Shown one piece after another: positions 19,401-31,876 of a stretch of 64,000 nucleotides of DNA. Position numbers and translations under genes: made by a program. How positions within the stretch are numbered: position 1 is the first letter of the stretch; every line of letters starts with the position of its first letter. Source of the DNA: Pegoplata infirma (lineage: Eukaryota; Arthropoda; Insecta; Diptera; Anthomyiidae); NCBI GenBank assembly GCA_963921195.1, contig OY992536.1, positions 285,095,530 to 285,159,529 of the forward strand, in the 5' to 3' direction. Under the pieces are notes generated by a model. The model was not told where the DNA came from, made no database searches, and worked only from the letters and a program-made list of their open reading frames with translations.

Positions 19401-21639
19401 AAAAATTTTCTTTTGATCACTTAAGGTTTAATCATCATTCATTCTACATGCATTTTAATTTGAGAAATGTATTTGTGAAAAAAAGTAACCGTTTGTTATG
19501 AATTTTAAAATAAAATTGCATTTGATTTTTAAATTATACAATTTATATTTAAAGGCATTTGATTTTGTTTAAAGCGGTTTAAAAAAAAATCGATTGAATA
19601 AAATACAATTCATTTGGAGTTTTTAATCCATTGCGTGTATGGAATATTTTTGTGTGTCAAAATATAATGTTTTTATTAAGTTTGATACGAAGAAAAAAAA
19701 AATTGTATTAAAAATTATTATAGTTTTTTTTAAACATACTTATGAAGTTTACAGTGTAATCTAATGGAAAGGGACAAAATGTTTAAAACAAAAAAATTCT
19801 TTCGAAATTGTAAAATAATATTTAGTGTTAATTGTTTATTCCTTTCATTAACGTTTTTTTTTCACTATTTTTTTCCTCTCTAGCTAGATTTCACTGTATT
19901 AAACTCTTCATAATCAACTGTTAACTTGTCTGTCTTTCTTTCTGTATATTTGTTCAACTAACTAACACTCAAATTAAGTTTACTTGTACTAAAGTCCGTC
20001 TATATTTGTCTGTATGTGTAGTAATTATGCAAAAATCTCAATACTATTTGCCATCTAATAATATTTGTTATGGTTTTAATATATTTTTTTCCTTCATTCT
20101 TTTACTAGTTGCATGCGAATATTTGTTTTAATTTATTTTTTTTTGTTTAATTTTATTACTCAACATATTTTTATGAACATGCAATAAGTTTTTGGAATTG
20201 GAATTATATTAAAAAATCAAAAAAAAAGAAAAAACAAACTACGAAAATGTTTATTAAATTGTTTTGATGCAAAATTTTTTCGTATTTGCAATACAAAACT
20301 GAAGTGTTAGGAAACAAACTTGATTATTAGATGTTGAATGTTGTAGTTGGTGTTTGAAGTAACCTGATTATTTTTCGATTCGTAATATTAAGTGGAACAA
20401 ATTGTTGGTATTAAAAGAAAAATAAAGAGGTGTGTTGCTAGTTTTTTTTTTTGTATGATAAAATTGTTTAGAAATAAAGACCGGTGAGAATTTCAAGTTA
20501 GATTTGTTTTGGAAATTTATTTTATAATTTGATTTAAATTTTTGAAGGCTTTTAAAGTTTGAAAGATATGGAACATTTTGTGAAAACGGAAAGTTTTAAT
20601 CAATGGGTAAAGTAATTAATTTGTAAAGATTTTAGAATTAATTGAATGACACAAAATAAATTTGGAAGATTTTATTAAAATATGAATATTTTATTCTATT
20701 TAAATATAAAAAAAATATCAGAAATACTATGCTAAATTAATAAAAATTACGGGTTTAAAAGTCAATTCAAATATTCAGAATTAAGTTCGAATTTTCGAAA
20801 TTGTTTTAAAATTTTTAAAAATTATTTTTTTTAACATTTAAAATGTCTTTTTTTTATAAAACCCCTGTTGTCAAAGATTTTTGGTTAAAATTTTCTGCGG
20901 AAATTCTCTTCTTAAAAAATCTTAAATTCCCAAAATTTTAATTTTTCCAAATTTCGCAAACAAAACTTTAGATTAATGTTTTTTTACACTATCAGCCTCC
21001 TGAAGTATTAATTGAATTTTTCTATTATTATTATTTTCTTTTGTTAACAACTTCCTTTACTCAAATATTATTATTCAATATATCATAAAATGTATAAGCA
21101 TTTAAAACGGTTATAAGTCAGTTATCAGTCATCAATAACAACATGAACCAAAATTTAACAACAAAAAGCATTAAACAAAGTTGCAATAAACAAAAAAACT
21201 AAACCTGACAGAAAATAACAGCAACAAGAACCCATACGACAACAGAATAGGGAATACACGAAAATAAAGTACAAATATCATATGAGGCATGGCGCAGCAA
21301 ATGGCACATTAATAGTTAAATTTCCCTAAAGAATTCTAAATTAGAAGGTGAAATAATTTAGTTTTCCAGTTTTTTCATAAAATTGTATGGTTAATTGAAA
21401 CAAATCGAGAAGTTTTTATTAAACACAAATTTTAAATTTGTTTTTTGATTAATAAAACAAAAGACTTAAGACACGAACTTTATATTTTAATATTTTTATG
21501 AATTAAAATTTTTTTTAAATTCTTTTAAAATATTGTTGAAATTTCTTTAAAGTGTGGCTCAAACAACATTTTGAAAAAATTTTTAAGATTTTTAAATTTT
21601 TAACAAAAAAATAGTTTTAATATTAAGTTCGTGTCCTAA

Positions 21640-22555
21640 GTCTTTTGGTGTACGTTAGGGAACACCTTCCCCCTCGCGATAAATGTTAACAAATTCATTT
21701 GTTATGGTTTTTGCACTTAATACAATTGCACTTTTACAATTTTATAATTATTTATGGAAATAGATTTTTCGAGCTCGAGGGCAGTGTTCTTTTAACATAA
21801 ATCTTTCTTTATCCCCTTCAATATTTCAACCTTCATTGAGGGTCATCATCAGGGAGTAAAAGTGGATTTTTTAAAACAAAAACTTAAAAGTAATATTTTT
21901 CCTTCTTGGTCACTGCACAATCTTGTTCTGTACAATCTTGTTCTGTACAATCTTGTTCTGTACAATCTTTTACTGAAGGTCGAAAAAGAATAAAGAAAGA
22001 TTTTTGTTAAAAAAATTTATGGAAATATTGGAAGAGAATAAAAAAGAGTTATTTAAAAAAAAAAACACTGGCCTCGAACTTGAATAATCTATGTAATGAA
22101 ATACAATTCGAAAGGTCGAATATTTACAACTATAATTATTTAAATATTTTTTATTTTTAAACAAATAGAGGCGGGCCAAAAAAATGTATTTTCTTAGCCA
22201 CTGGTCCCAACTGCTGTATTTTGAACTGCATCTGACACTAAATTGTTTCATTAGTTTTGTAAAAAAACAAAAAACTCTTAAAAATAGCGCTATTTTAGAG
22301 GTTGGCTAAGTTTCTCCAAGCGGAAACATATTTCCCCTGTTCCGATTTTTCCCATTTACGAATGTAATCTGCCTAGGACCATAAGAAATATTCGTGGCAA
22401 ACTTCAGGCGTCTAGGTCTTTTATTTTGAACTGCATCGTGTTAACTACAAACAGATGGACGGACTGACATTCATAAATTTTCTTCGAATCGATTATGGAT
22501 CATAATATAAATATACTTAATGTAGTCCTAGACCGCTTCGATGCAAAAAAAAATT
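21640..22555 (+). mobile_element. DINE-like fragment, 'CCCATTTACGAA' subfamily
   Basis: Contains 'AACACCTTCCCCCTCGCGAT', 'TTTTTCCCATTTACGAATGT', 'TTTTGAACTGCATCGTGTTA' and 'CAGATGGACGGACTGACATT'. The last is the reverse of a GTCY tract. Related copies lie at 29419, 45062 and 54845. The interior is degraded and no coding function is seen. Confidence 0.5.
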
Positions 22556-22739
22556 AAAAAATATTAACTAAAAATATTTTTTTTGGTTTTAAACTTTTTT
22601 TTGTAAAAAAAAAATCGAAAAATTGCTTTTGAGTGCAAAATAAACATGTTTTGTTTGTAAAAAAATGTTTAAGAGACAAAAACTCTTTGTGAAATATTTT
22701 TGTTGATTGACAATGTCTTTCAAAATGTGTTTAGCAAAA

Positions 22740-23060
22740 AAAAAACGCAGCCGAAATTCACAGTTTTACTCACAATTTCTTAACCACTAGACCGATTTCC
22801 CTGAAACTCAATACCAACCTGACCAGAAAAATAACCAATATATACGACAAACTAAAGTAGCATTCAAGTTGCCCTTTGAATGTTAGCATGTTTTCAACAG
22901 CCAGCCTTTCGGACAAACTGACGGACGGACAGACATCGCTAGATCATATTAAAATCGATCGGGGATCATGAATATATGTTATTTATGGGTCCTAGACCTA
23001 TATTTTGAGTTGTAAAATTATACACACAATCTTATTTACCACTAAATGTAGGTATAAAAT
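22740..23060 (+). mobile_element. DINE-type 3' fragment
   Basis: Contains 'GGACGGACAGACATCGCTAG', 'ATCATGAATATATGTTATTT' and a degraded 'AAATGTAGGTATAAAAT' end. The 5' hairpin end is missing. Confidence 0.6.
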
Positions 23061-23587
23061 ATAAAAAATTTAAATTTGTTTAAAAAAAACAAAAGACTTA
23101 AGACACGAACTTGAAATATTTTACAAGAAGTCCTTTTATAAGTTTTTTACATTTTGAAACTCTTTTAAAATGTTGTTCAAACACCTTAAAAGCGTGTTAA
23201 CAACACTCCAAAAAAATTTACACTCAAAAAAAAAATTTTACACTCAAAAAAAATTAACACTCCAAAAAAATGTTTACACTCAAAAATTTTTTTTTACAAA
23301 AATGAAAAAAGTTTGTACAATTTTTTTTAACGTTGAAAAATTTTAATCAGTAAAAAGGGTTTTTGCAACAAAATTCATTTGTTCAGCATGTTTTGGGGAT
23401 TATGAAAGGATAGACTGTCATATTTTTGTATGGCAAAAATGTTTTAAAAGTTCAGGTAAATTTTAATTTTAAAATTTTAATTCTCCTTGGTCTAAAACTT
23501 ATGTGATACAAATTTGAGGTCAATCAAATTAAAAAGACACGAGGAGCCCGGCGATCAAAGTTTTCGATTTTTGAATTAAAAAAAAAA

Positions 23588-24422
23588 AAACAAGTAGAAA
23601 AGTTAAATTCGACTTGGCCGAATCTATGAATATCCTCCACAATGCCCTTTTTAAGCGATAGTAAATTTTCTAATGCGAAAAAAATAAAATTTTTTGATTA
23701 GAAATACTTTATTTTGTGTAAAAATTCTTTTTTTTAAGGAATTTTTGGAAAAAAAAATTGAATTTACTAAATTTTTTTTTGAGTGTAAAATTTTTTTTGA
23801 GTGTATTTTTTTTAGTGTTAAAATATTTTTGAGTGGCAAAAATATGTTGTAAAATATTTTTGTGACTTACCAATGTTTTTAAAACATGTTTAACGGATTT
23901 TCAGCACTTAAATTTAAGGTGAACCTAATCTGAAATTCAAGGTTTTGCTAATAACTTTTGAATCACTTCACCGATTTGGCTGGAATTCAATACGAACCAG
24001 GCCAGGGAAACGACAAATATATATGCCAAGCTTCAGCATCTTTAGAATTGCCTTTCGAAAGTTAGCGTGTGTTTTATCTCGTGAATTCACGAAAAACCCT
24101 TGTCGAAATTCAGTCTTTTGGTCATAACTTTTGAACCACTGGACCGATTTCGCTGGCATACAATACCAACCTGACCAAGTAAATGCCCAACATATATGCG
24201 CAACTTCAGGAGCCTCTGTAAAGTGTTAAAAAAGTTTGCGTGTTTTCTACAGACAGACAAACAGACAGACGGACGGACGGACATCGTTAGATCGACTTAG
24301 AATCGCTCGAGGATCATGAATATATACACTTTATGGGGTCCTAGACCAATATTTCGAGGTGTTACACACGGAATGACAAACTTATATATACCCTCTATCA
24401 CTAGAGTGGAGGGTGTAAAACG
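23588..24422 (+). mobile_element. DINE-1/mini-me-type element, near full length
   Basis: Starts ACAAGTAGAAAAGTTAAATT, hairpin TTCGACTTGGCCGAA, then 'ATATCCTCCACAATGCCC', and ends 'CCCTCTATCACTAGAGTGGA' plus GGGTGTAAAA. A short GACGGACGGACGGAC tract is at about 24270. About 835 bp. It belongs to the same subfamily as the copies at 42761 and 51630. Confidence 0.75.
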
Positions 24423-25002
24423 CGGCTTTCAAGAAACGTAGGAGTTCTTTCCTTTGGCCCTTTTATAGAGCTTGAGAAAGATATAATTTGAACTAAATCT
24501 GATCATTTTAACACTTGGCGCTTCTCGATCAAAGTTCGGGATTTTTTGACCAAAGTTTTGGATTTTTAAATTTTCTAAAATCCAAAACTCTGGCGTTTCG
24601 GGTTAATTTAGTTCTATTTCCCTCAAATTTGTACCACATAGTTTTTTGGTCTAGTAAAATAAAAATGTTCCCCTGCACTTGGGATAATCCGAAATTGAAG
24701 AAAAATGTAACTCTAATCAGGGGTTTTTTATGTCCATCTAATGAGGGTTTTTTGTTATTAAGTCAAGTTGTTTCGGGTTTTCAAACAACAATTTAAACAG
24801 TCTCAAAAACCTTTTTAATTTATAAGTATGTCTCAATATCAAGTTCGTGTTTTAAGTCTTCTGTTTTATTAATCAACTCGGACATTTAAAATTATTTATA
24901 TTGTACAAGTTTTCACAGTTTGTTAAGATTTTTAAAATTTTGATTTAGTTTTATTTGTAAAATCAAAGGTAATATTGAAAAATATTCATTTAAAAATACA
25001 TA

Positions 25003-25885
25003 CGAGGTCTGTTCAATAGAAAAGGTGAATTTTGAAGTTTCTCAGGGTATGTGCATTCGATTAGCGATTTTATTTATTTTTTATGTTGGCACAATTGTCT
25101 CAAACATATGTTTTTATTTGAGTTTGTTTGTGTATAGTAGGCATAACAGTTAGACGTGTTTTGCTTGTTTGGCGATTTCACCCTTTTTTTCTCCTTGGCT
25201 CTTCCTTTGGACGATTGGACTTTGGTGTCTATGTAATAACCATATACCAATGACTCGTCATCAGTTATGACGCCTTTAAGCAAATCTGGATGGTCGTTAA
25301 CGTCATTCAACATTTCCTGAGCGATTCTCATGCTATGGTTTTTCGTTGAAAATTCAGCAATTTTGGAACGAACTTCGCTGCTTCGCGTTTCATGGACAAA
25401 ATTTGCAAAAAAAAAAATTAATGGCATGAGCCAACCGATATTTCAACACCCTCTGCAACTTCTCTAATAGTGATTCGACGATTCTGCATAACAATTTTCT
25501 TCACTTTCTCAACATTTTCATCGGTTTTTGATGTGATGGAGCTTCCAGGACGAGCGTCGTCATTTGCGTCTTCTCGACCTTCTTTGAAAAACTTGTAGCA
25601 CTTGTAAACATTTTTCTGACTCAGAGTTCAATCTCCATTTGCCTCTCACATCATTTCTAGTGCTCTGGATCACTTAAATCCATTTTCTCTCATGGAAATT
25701 CTTTAATCCATTTTTTTCCTGTTTTGCCTCTCACAAACAAACTAAAGTAAACACATACAAACTCAACTAAGAACATACATATGTTAAAGACAAGTGTGTC
25801 AATATAAAAAAATTATAAAATCGCCCATCGAATGCACGTAGCCCGAGAAATTTCAAAATTCACCTTTTCTATTGAACAGACCTCG
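25003..25885 (-). mobile_element. mariner element, internally deleted, dead transposase
   Basis: Terminal inverted repeats of about 50 bp, opening CGAGGTCTGTTCAATAGAAA at 25003 and mirrored at 25885. A TA precedes the left end; the right flank reads AATA. On the - strand, conceptual pieces match mariner transposase. Around 25620-25430 there is an N-terminal DNA-binding part (KCYKFFKEGREDANDD, VEISVGSCH). Around 25380-25170 there is part of the catalytic core (IAQEMLNDVNDHPDLLKGVI, then TDDESLVYGY, holding the first catalytic Asp). Central and C-terminal parts, with the other two acidic residues, are gone. At 883 bp against about 1.3 kb for a full element, it cannot encode an active enzyme. 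Confidence 0.85.
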
Positions 25886-27684
25886 AATAACAATTTTTAA
25901 ATTACTATTTGATCCATAAAACAAAAGACTTAAGACACGAACTTGATTTTGTGAGTCTATGAATTTAAAAAAAAAATACATTCTTTCAAAAAATTAAAGA
26001 TTTTTTAAAAAAAATTCGACAATCTGTTGAATTAACAAAACGAAATGCAATGTCAAGTTTGTGTCTTAAATCTTTTGTTTTGTAAATCACTGAGACATTT
26101 CACTTTATGATATTTTGAAAAACTAAAAATGTTGACAAGAAAAACTTTTTCATTAACAAGAGATCAGTTTATATGCAATGCCTCATATATATTAATACAA
26201 AAAACAAAGAAGCCAACATATGTATTGCAATTGGTAACAAATTGTTAAGCAAAACGAATCTTTGAATAATTATCTCAAACAAAAAAAAAATCACAAAAAA
26301 CGGCTTAAGACATAAAGAAAAAGTAAACAATTTTTAAATGAGTCTTTAAGTTTAGTTTTTTTTTCTTTCTCCCCGATTTAAACGTATAAAAATGGTTACA
26401 AATTTTTAAAACATTTATGAGAAAAACCTCTTCAAAATCTTTAAAAAAAAAAACTCAAATAAAATAAAACAAGATTAAATATGAAAAAATTGTTACAATG
26501 TGAAAGGCTTTAAAAAAAAAAAATACTAAAAACCAGCGGGATTTCAAATTATTAACCATTTAGACAACAACAATTATTTACTTTTTCTTAACCATTTGCT
26601 TAAAACATATATTTTGATGAGGTTATTATACGAAAAAATAAAATGCGTAAAAAAGTAACAACAGAAAAAAAGAGCATTTTTTATTTCTAAACTAACGAGG
26701 CATCGTTTAGTTAACATATGAATTTTTGTGAATACAACAGAAACAAAAAATAATGAATTTTATAGTGGTCTATTAATTAAACTTGATGTCAGGCCATAAA
26801 CCAAATTTGTATATTGTAACCTAGTTTCGTCTTTTTCGTGAATTTCAATAATGGCTGACAAACATACCATTTGAAATCTGCACATTTACAAAATAACAAC
26901 GCATGATATTATTTTTTTTTTCTTTAATAGTTTGAACATTTGTTTATTAATTAAATAAACGTTTATTTAAACCACCACTTTAACAATAACAGATATAAAT
27001 AGCGTGTTTTTAACTAGCATTTATTTTTTACAAACAAAAATTGAGGTCTTTTAAAAGACGTTTGTTTAAAAAATTTAAGAAAAAAAAGTTGTAAAATTTT
27101 CTTTGAGAAAATTTTTAGATTTCAGCATTTAAAAAATAAAAAAGAAACCTTAAAATTTAAAATTCTTTAAACACGCAATATTTGAAAACATTTAAAGAAG
27201 ATGAAGTATAAGAAAAAAGTAGTTTTGAAAAATGATTTAAAATGCTCTTAACACCTTTTAGACAAGACCTCTCATTTGTCATAACATTTTAACAACAGCG
27301 AAAACATACGACAACAAATTTTAAAAGCCTCATTTTTTTGTCGTAACTTAAACATTAGTACGTAAGTGTACTCGTCTTTAAATTTCTAAAGTCATACACT
27401 AGAAATCGAAAAAATGTTTTTAATCCTATAAGAATAAAAAAAAAAAGTACAAATACTCTTGTAATATTTTAAAGCTATTTACTGGTATGTACTTTATATT
27501 ATACATATGTGTAATGGTATCTGAAAAAGATTTGAAAAAAACAACACGTACTTTTTTGTATTTGGGATTATTTAACCCTTTAAAAGACATAAGGTTTTAA
27601 AATTTGCAAAATATTAACAAATTTTTATTTTTATAAAATCAAGTTTGTGTCGTAAGTCTTTTGTTTAGTTTGTGAAATCTTTCC

Positions 27685-27905
27685 AAAAAATCTAGCGATG
27701 TCCGTCCGTTTGTCTATTGGAAATACGCTTATTTTTGAAATATAATTTGGAAGCTGCTGAAGCTTGACATAAATATTTGTGATTTTACTGGTCAGATTGG
27801 TATTGAATTTCAGTGAAATCAGTCTAGTGGTTAGGAAGTTATGATTAAAATCGTAAATTTTCGATAAATTTTCACTTCTAGTTAAATTCGATTTAAAAAT
27901 ACGCT
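27685..27905 (-). mobile_element. DINE-type fragment, reverse
   Basis: 'AAAAATCTAGCGATGTCCGT' followed by 'GAAGCTGCTGAAGCTTGACA' and 'TTGGTATTGAATTTCAGTGA', as in the interior of the other DINE copies. It pairs in inverted orientation with the fragment at 28225-28565. Confidence 0.55.
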
Positions 27906-28131
27906 AATCAAGCTTTGAAACCCATTGGTAAGCCACAAAAAAAAATACTAAAATAATTACTATCACAAAAAAAATTCTTAAAAAAATATTTACACTAAAA
28001 AATTATTTTTTGTTTACAAAAAGTACCAAAAAAATTTTTTTCTCAAAATAAAATTACAAAATCATATACTAAATTTACCTAACCGAGACAGGTGACTATG
28101 ACCATTGTATCGTTGTAGTGAAACAGACCAA

Positions 28132-28204
28132 GGCCTCTAGTGGGAATCGAACCCACGACCCCCAGACTCATAGGCTAGCACGCTACCATCTAGCCTACTG
28201 GGGC
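28132..28204 (-). tRNA. tRNA-like sequence (SINE head or tRNA pseudogene)
   Basis: On the - strand the 73 bases fold as a cloverleaf of normal spacing. The acceptor arm starts GCCCCAG and ends TAGAGGC with two mismatches and one G-T. The D arm is GGCT-AGATGGT-AGCG, the anticodon stem is CTAGC/TCTGG with one mismatch, and the T arm GTGGG-TTCGATT-CCCAC is perfect. GGTTCGATTCC is a good RNA polymerase III B box. By position the anticodon is ATG, unusual for an animal tRNA. With the weak stems this suggests a decayed tRNA or the head of a tRNA-derived SINE. It lies between two DINE fragments. Confidence 0.5.
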
Positions 28205-28224
28205 GCATTCAAAATAAAATATTT

Positions 28225-28565
28225 TTTGTTAAAATTTGTATCACTTAAAAAGTGCATTCAAATTTTTTTTAAAAAACTCAATCTTGATTATAACTTCTTA
28301 TCCACTTCACCGATTTTACTGAAATTTATTAAGTGCCTGACGGGGAGAACCACAAATATATATGCCAAGCTTTAGCAGCCTTATAATTGTCTTTCCAAAG
28401 AAAGAATTTTTTCTACAGACAGACATTTCCGACATTTCTATATCGTTTTAAAATCGATCGATCGTTATGAATATATAATCCTAGACCGATTTTCAAGACG
28501 TTATAAACAGAATAACATACTTATATAGCCTCTATCAATAATTGTAAGTGAAGGGTATAAAAAAT
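28225..28565 (+). mobile_element. DINE-type 3' fragment
   Basis: Contains 'ACAAATATATATGCCAAGCT', 'ACAGACAGACATTTCCGACA', 'GATCGTTATGAATATATAAT' and ends 'GTAAGTGAAGGGTATAAAAA'. The 5' end is missing or replaced by the tRNA-like insert. Confidence 0.55.
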
Positions 28566-28936
28566 TTTAAAAATCATTTTTTTTTTTTGCTGAAGTGCAC
28601 TTAATTGCTCCAAATTGAGAATTTGAAATGATCAAAACAAAGTCTTTATTAAGTGAAGCCAACTGGCGCAGTCGCTTTTTAAAATATTTTCATTCTCAGA
28701 AACTAAAAAGTTTTTAAGCCAATTTTGTTTTTCTTCTTTTGTAAAAGGGTCTGGGGCACCTCAGTCCCGCAATATAGTTGAGAATTCATTACTAAAAAGA
28801 AGTAAAAAAAAAATTGGTTGTGCAAAAATTCTGACTAAAATTTTTTTCAAGAAAAAAATTGTTTTTTTACCGTAAAAAAATCATTTTAAAACTTTTATTT
28901 TTTGCTGAAGTGCACTTCAGCCAAAAATAAATTTAA

Positions 28937-29199
28937 ACAAGTAAAAAAGTTAAATTCGGCCTTGCCGAATGTAGTGATACCCTCCACAATTTCAAAAAGA
29001 TTATTGCAAAAACTTTATTTAAAAGAAAATTACTTTTGAAAGAAAAAAAAATTTAAAAAAAAAAATTTCCGCAAAAAAAAATTTTGGTAAAAAAAAAATC
29101 GTGATTATTTTCTTTTATTGTCAAAAAATATTTTTTTTTTTTTTGAACACTTATTGTTAGTTCACGGAATTAAAGTGAAGATTCAATAAATAAAATATG

Positions 29200-29234
<35 letters not shown>

Positions 29235-29335
29235 AATATATGTACTTTATGGAGTCCCAGATCGATATTTCGATGAGTTACAAACGGAATGACAAACTTA
29301 TATATACCCTCTATCACTAAGTGGAGGGTATAAAA
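28937..29335 (+). mobile_element. DINE-1/mini-me element with internal poly(A)
   Basis: Starts ACAAGTAAAAAAGTTAAATT with hairpin CGGCCTTGCCG, as at 3509, and ends CTAAGTGGAGGGTATAAAAA. The middle is replaced by a run of about 34 A at roughly 29199-29232. The normal GACGGACATCGC block is therefore missing, an internal deletion or replacement. Confidence 0.7.
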
Positions 29336-29418
29336 ATAGTTTGAAGTAATTTTTACAGTACTAAAAAAAATTCATTTGAAAACCAATATTTTTGGCTGAA
29401 GTGCACTTAATAATAAAT

Positions 29419-29815
29419 AAAAAAAAAACAAGTGAGAGTGTTAAATTCAGCTCTGCGGAATCTCTCATACCCTTCAAAACGTAAAAAAAAGTTAAAAAAA
29501 TTCCAGAGGGGTTTTTGGGGGGGGGGGGGAGAAGTTGGGGGACACCTTAGTCCGATTTTGCCCATTTACGAACTTAACCAGCCTATGATCATAAGACATA
29601 TTTGTGTCAAAACTTCGGAAGTCTAGCTTTTTCATTTTGGACTGTACCGTGTCCTCTACAGACGGACAGATGGACGGACGGACATCGCTACAATGTCTTA
29701 AAATCGATCACTGATCAATAATAGTACATCTTTATGGGGTCCTAGACCCATATTCCGTGTGTAGAATGACGAAGTGAGTATACTCCCATACTGTGCTTGG
29801 AGGGTATAAAAACAA
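29419..29815 (+). mobile_element. DINE-like element, 'CCCATTTACGAA' subfamily
   Basis: Starts ACAAGTGAGAGTGTTAAATT with hairpin TTCAGCTCTGCGGAA and ends 'GTGCTTGGAGGGTATAAAAA'. It carries 'GGACAGATGGACGGACGGAC' at about 29662 and 'GGTCCTAGACCCATATTCCG'. About 400 bp, with both ends present. A run of 12 G at about 29518 is notable. Confidence 0.65.
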
Positions 29816-31876
29816 AAATTTTGTATTATTGAGGTTTTTAGCCTAAAAAAATAATTTGATCAATAATTCTGACTAAAAAATTCATATTTTTTGTAAAAAA
29901 AATCTTTTGTAATTTTTATCAAAAAAAATATATTTTTTTGGTTAAAGTGCACTTTATTGTCACGCCCCTGTTACAAACAAAAAGGAACATACCACCCTCT
30001 TTAAACAAAAAGAGGAAAAAAAGCGAAATTCCAAACTGTTGGGTTGAAATCGGGGCACCTCTAGGCTCGCAACAGGTTAAGAATTTGAAAAGAACAAAAA
30101 AATAGCGAAGGCAACTGGCGCAGTCGCTTTTTCAAAAACGTTGATCCTTAAAAAACTGAAAATTTTTAAAGCGACGGGTTGAGAATATGAATTTGTGCAC
30201 TTAATTGGCACACCGCTATTATAAAAAAGTAGCATATACTACTCTCTTTAAACAAAAAGAGGAAACAAAGTGAAATTCAAAACTGTTGGGATGAAATCGG
30301 GGCACCTCTATGCTTGCGAAAGGGTAATAATTTGAAAAGAGCAAAACAAAGCGAAGCCAACTGGCGCAGTCGCTTTTCGAAAAAATGTAATCGTTAAAAA
30401 CTGAAAATTTTTAAAGTGACGGGTTGAGAATTTGAAAAGAACAAAAAGGTTTTTATTGAGCAAAGCCAACTGGCGCAGTCGGGTTTTCAAAAATGTTCAT
30501 TCTCAGAAACTGAAAATTTTTTTTAAAGTAGTTAGAATATTGTTATTAAATGTTATTAATAAAAAACATATATAAAATGTCTTTCATATACAAGAAAAAG
30601 GTGCTTTTTATCCAAAGACTTTGTTTAAGAAAAGTTTCGAAGTATTTGTAAATTTTTGTATAAGGAATATCATTGTGTAAAAATAACAAGTTTGTGTCTT
30701 AACTCTTTGGTTTTCTGATAGTTAATACATATATCGTTTCACAATTTTTTAACGTTAATTAAAATATTCTTAACGTTATTTAAAATATTTCTATAAAAGC
30801 TTTCTTGAAATCTAAAAGTTTTTAAACAAAAATTTACTTAGAAGATTCTATTAGAATAATTTATTAATCTTCAAAAAGGCATAAAAAATTTTGCAATAAA
30901 TCAAGTTTGTTTCCAAGTTTTTTGTTTTTAGAAACTCTTTGAAAACTTTTTAGTATTTTAAACATGTATTCTAAAGGAAAAACTATTAAATAAGATCTGC
31001 AGGTTTTTCCTAAAGTTTTAAATAGTTTTTATAAAAACAAAATTCTTAAAATTTAAATATTTTCCCCCATTTTGCTAAAGGGTTAATATTTAAAGTTAAG
31101 ATGCTGTTCATGTACGTTCAAAGTCTTGCGTTTTTGTTTGGCACTTTTTGTTTACTAAGTTTTTTTTTTAACATTTTGTTACACATACCACATTTTTTGT
31201 AAGTTTTATTACTTACTTAAAAAGTATGTTTACGCGACAAAAATCTTAAGTATATTTAGCAAGTGTTAAAGATTTATCTGTTTTTTTTTTGTGTGGTGTA
31301 TGAGTGTCTGTCTCTGTGCTGCGTCTTTTGTGAGTGTAATTTTATTTTTTGTAGGCTGTGTGTTAGTGGTTTTTTAGAGTTAGTGCAGTATTAGTTGGCA
31401 ATTAGTCATAAGTGGCTTTATTTTAAGTTGGCTGTATTTTCGTTGGTTTTGGTTATATGGAACGCATTTTCTTTTTTTTTTTTTGTTTTGTAAATTTGCA
31501 TGCTAAAAAGCTTTTGACGGTTTTTGTCTGTTTAGAGTAACGACCATATTTTAGCAAACGTGTGAAGTCAATTTTCGTTACTAAAGTGTTAGATTTTTAA
31601 TTTACAAGACATTTTTTAGATAACGAGTAGTAAAAAGTTTTTTTTTTTTTTTAAGAGGTCTTAAAGAAATTTTTATAGGTTTTTTGAAACTTTGTGTTTT
31701 AGAGTTTGGCAGGAAATTTGGTAAAAAAAAATAATTTTTCTGTTTTGATTCAGTTTGGCCTGAAAAAAGAAGTTTTGGCCTCTATTAAATATGTATGTTT
31801 AGAAAGAGATGTAATTAGGTATTTTGAAGCATAACTTCAAGTTAGCAGGACGTGCAAAAAAATTAAAATGTTTGAT

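Larger units (their letters stand above)
28585..30540 (+). repeat. Repeated LTR-retrotransposon leader pieces with tRNA-Ser-type PBS
   Basis: TGGCGCAGTCG(G/C), the tRNA-Ser-complementary primer site, occurs at 28664, 30116, 30362 and 30471. Each is preceded by a variant of 'GCGAAGCCAAC' and followed by CTTTTT-rich sequence and 'CTGAAAATTTTT'. Between them recur 'GGCTGAAGTGCACTTAA' (about 28589, 28910, 29395, 29940 and 30195) and 'TCGGGGCACCTCTA' (twice). The pattern is a tandem reiteration of a retrotransposon leader/LTR edge, broken by two DINE insertions. No gag or pol frame is present. Confidence 0.5.

Noticed and set aside
25074..25427. 117-residue mariner-like frame as a domesticated gene
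   Set aside because: Lacks the rest of the catalytic domain, has terminal repeats around it and is fused to unrelated sequence at both ends.
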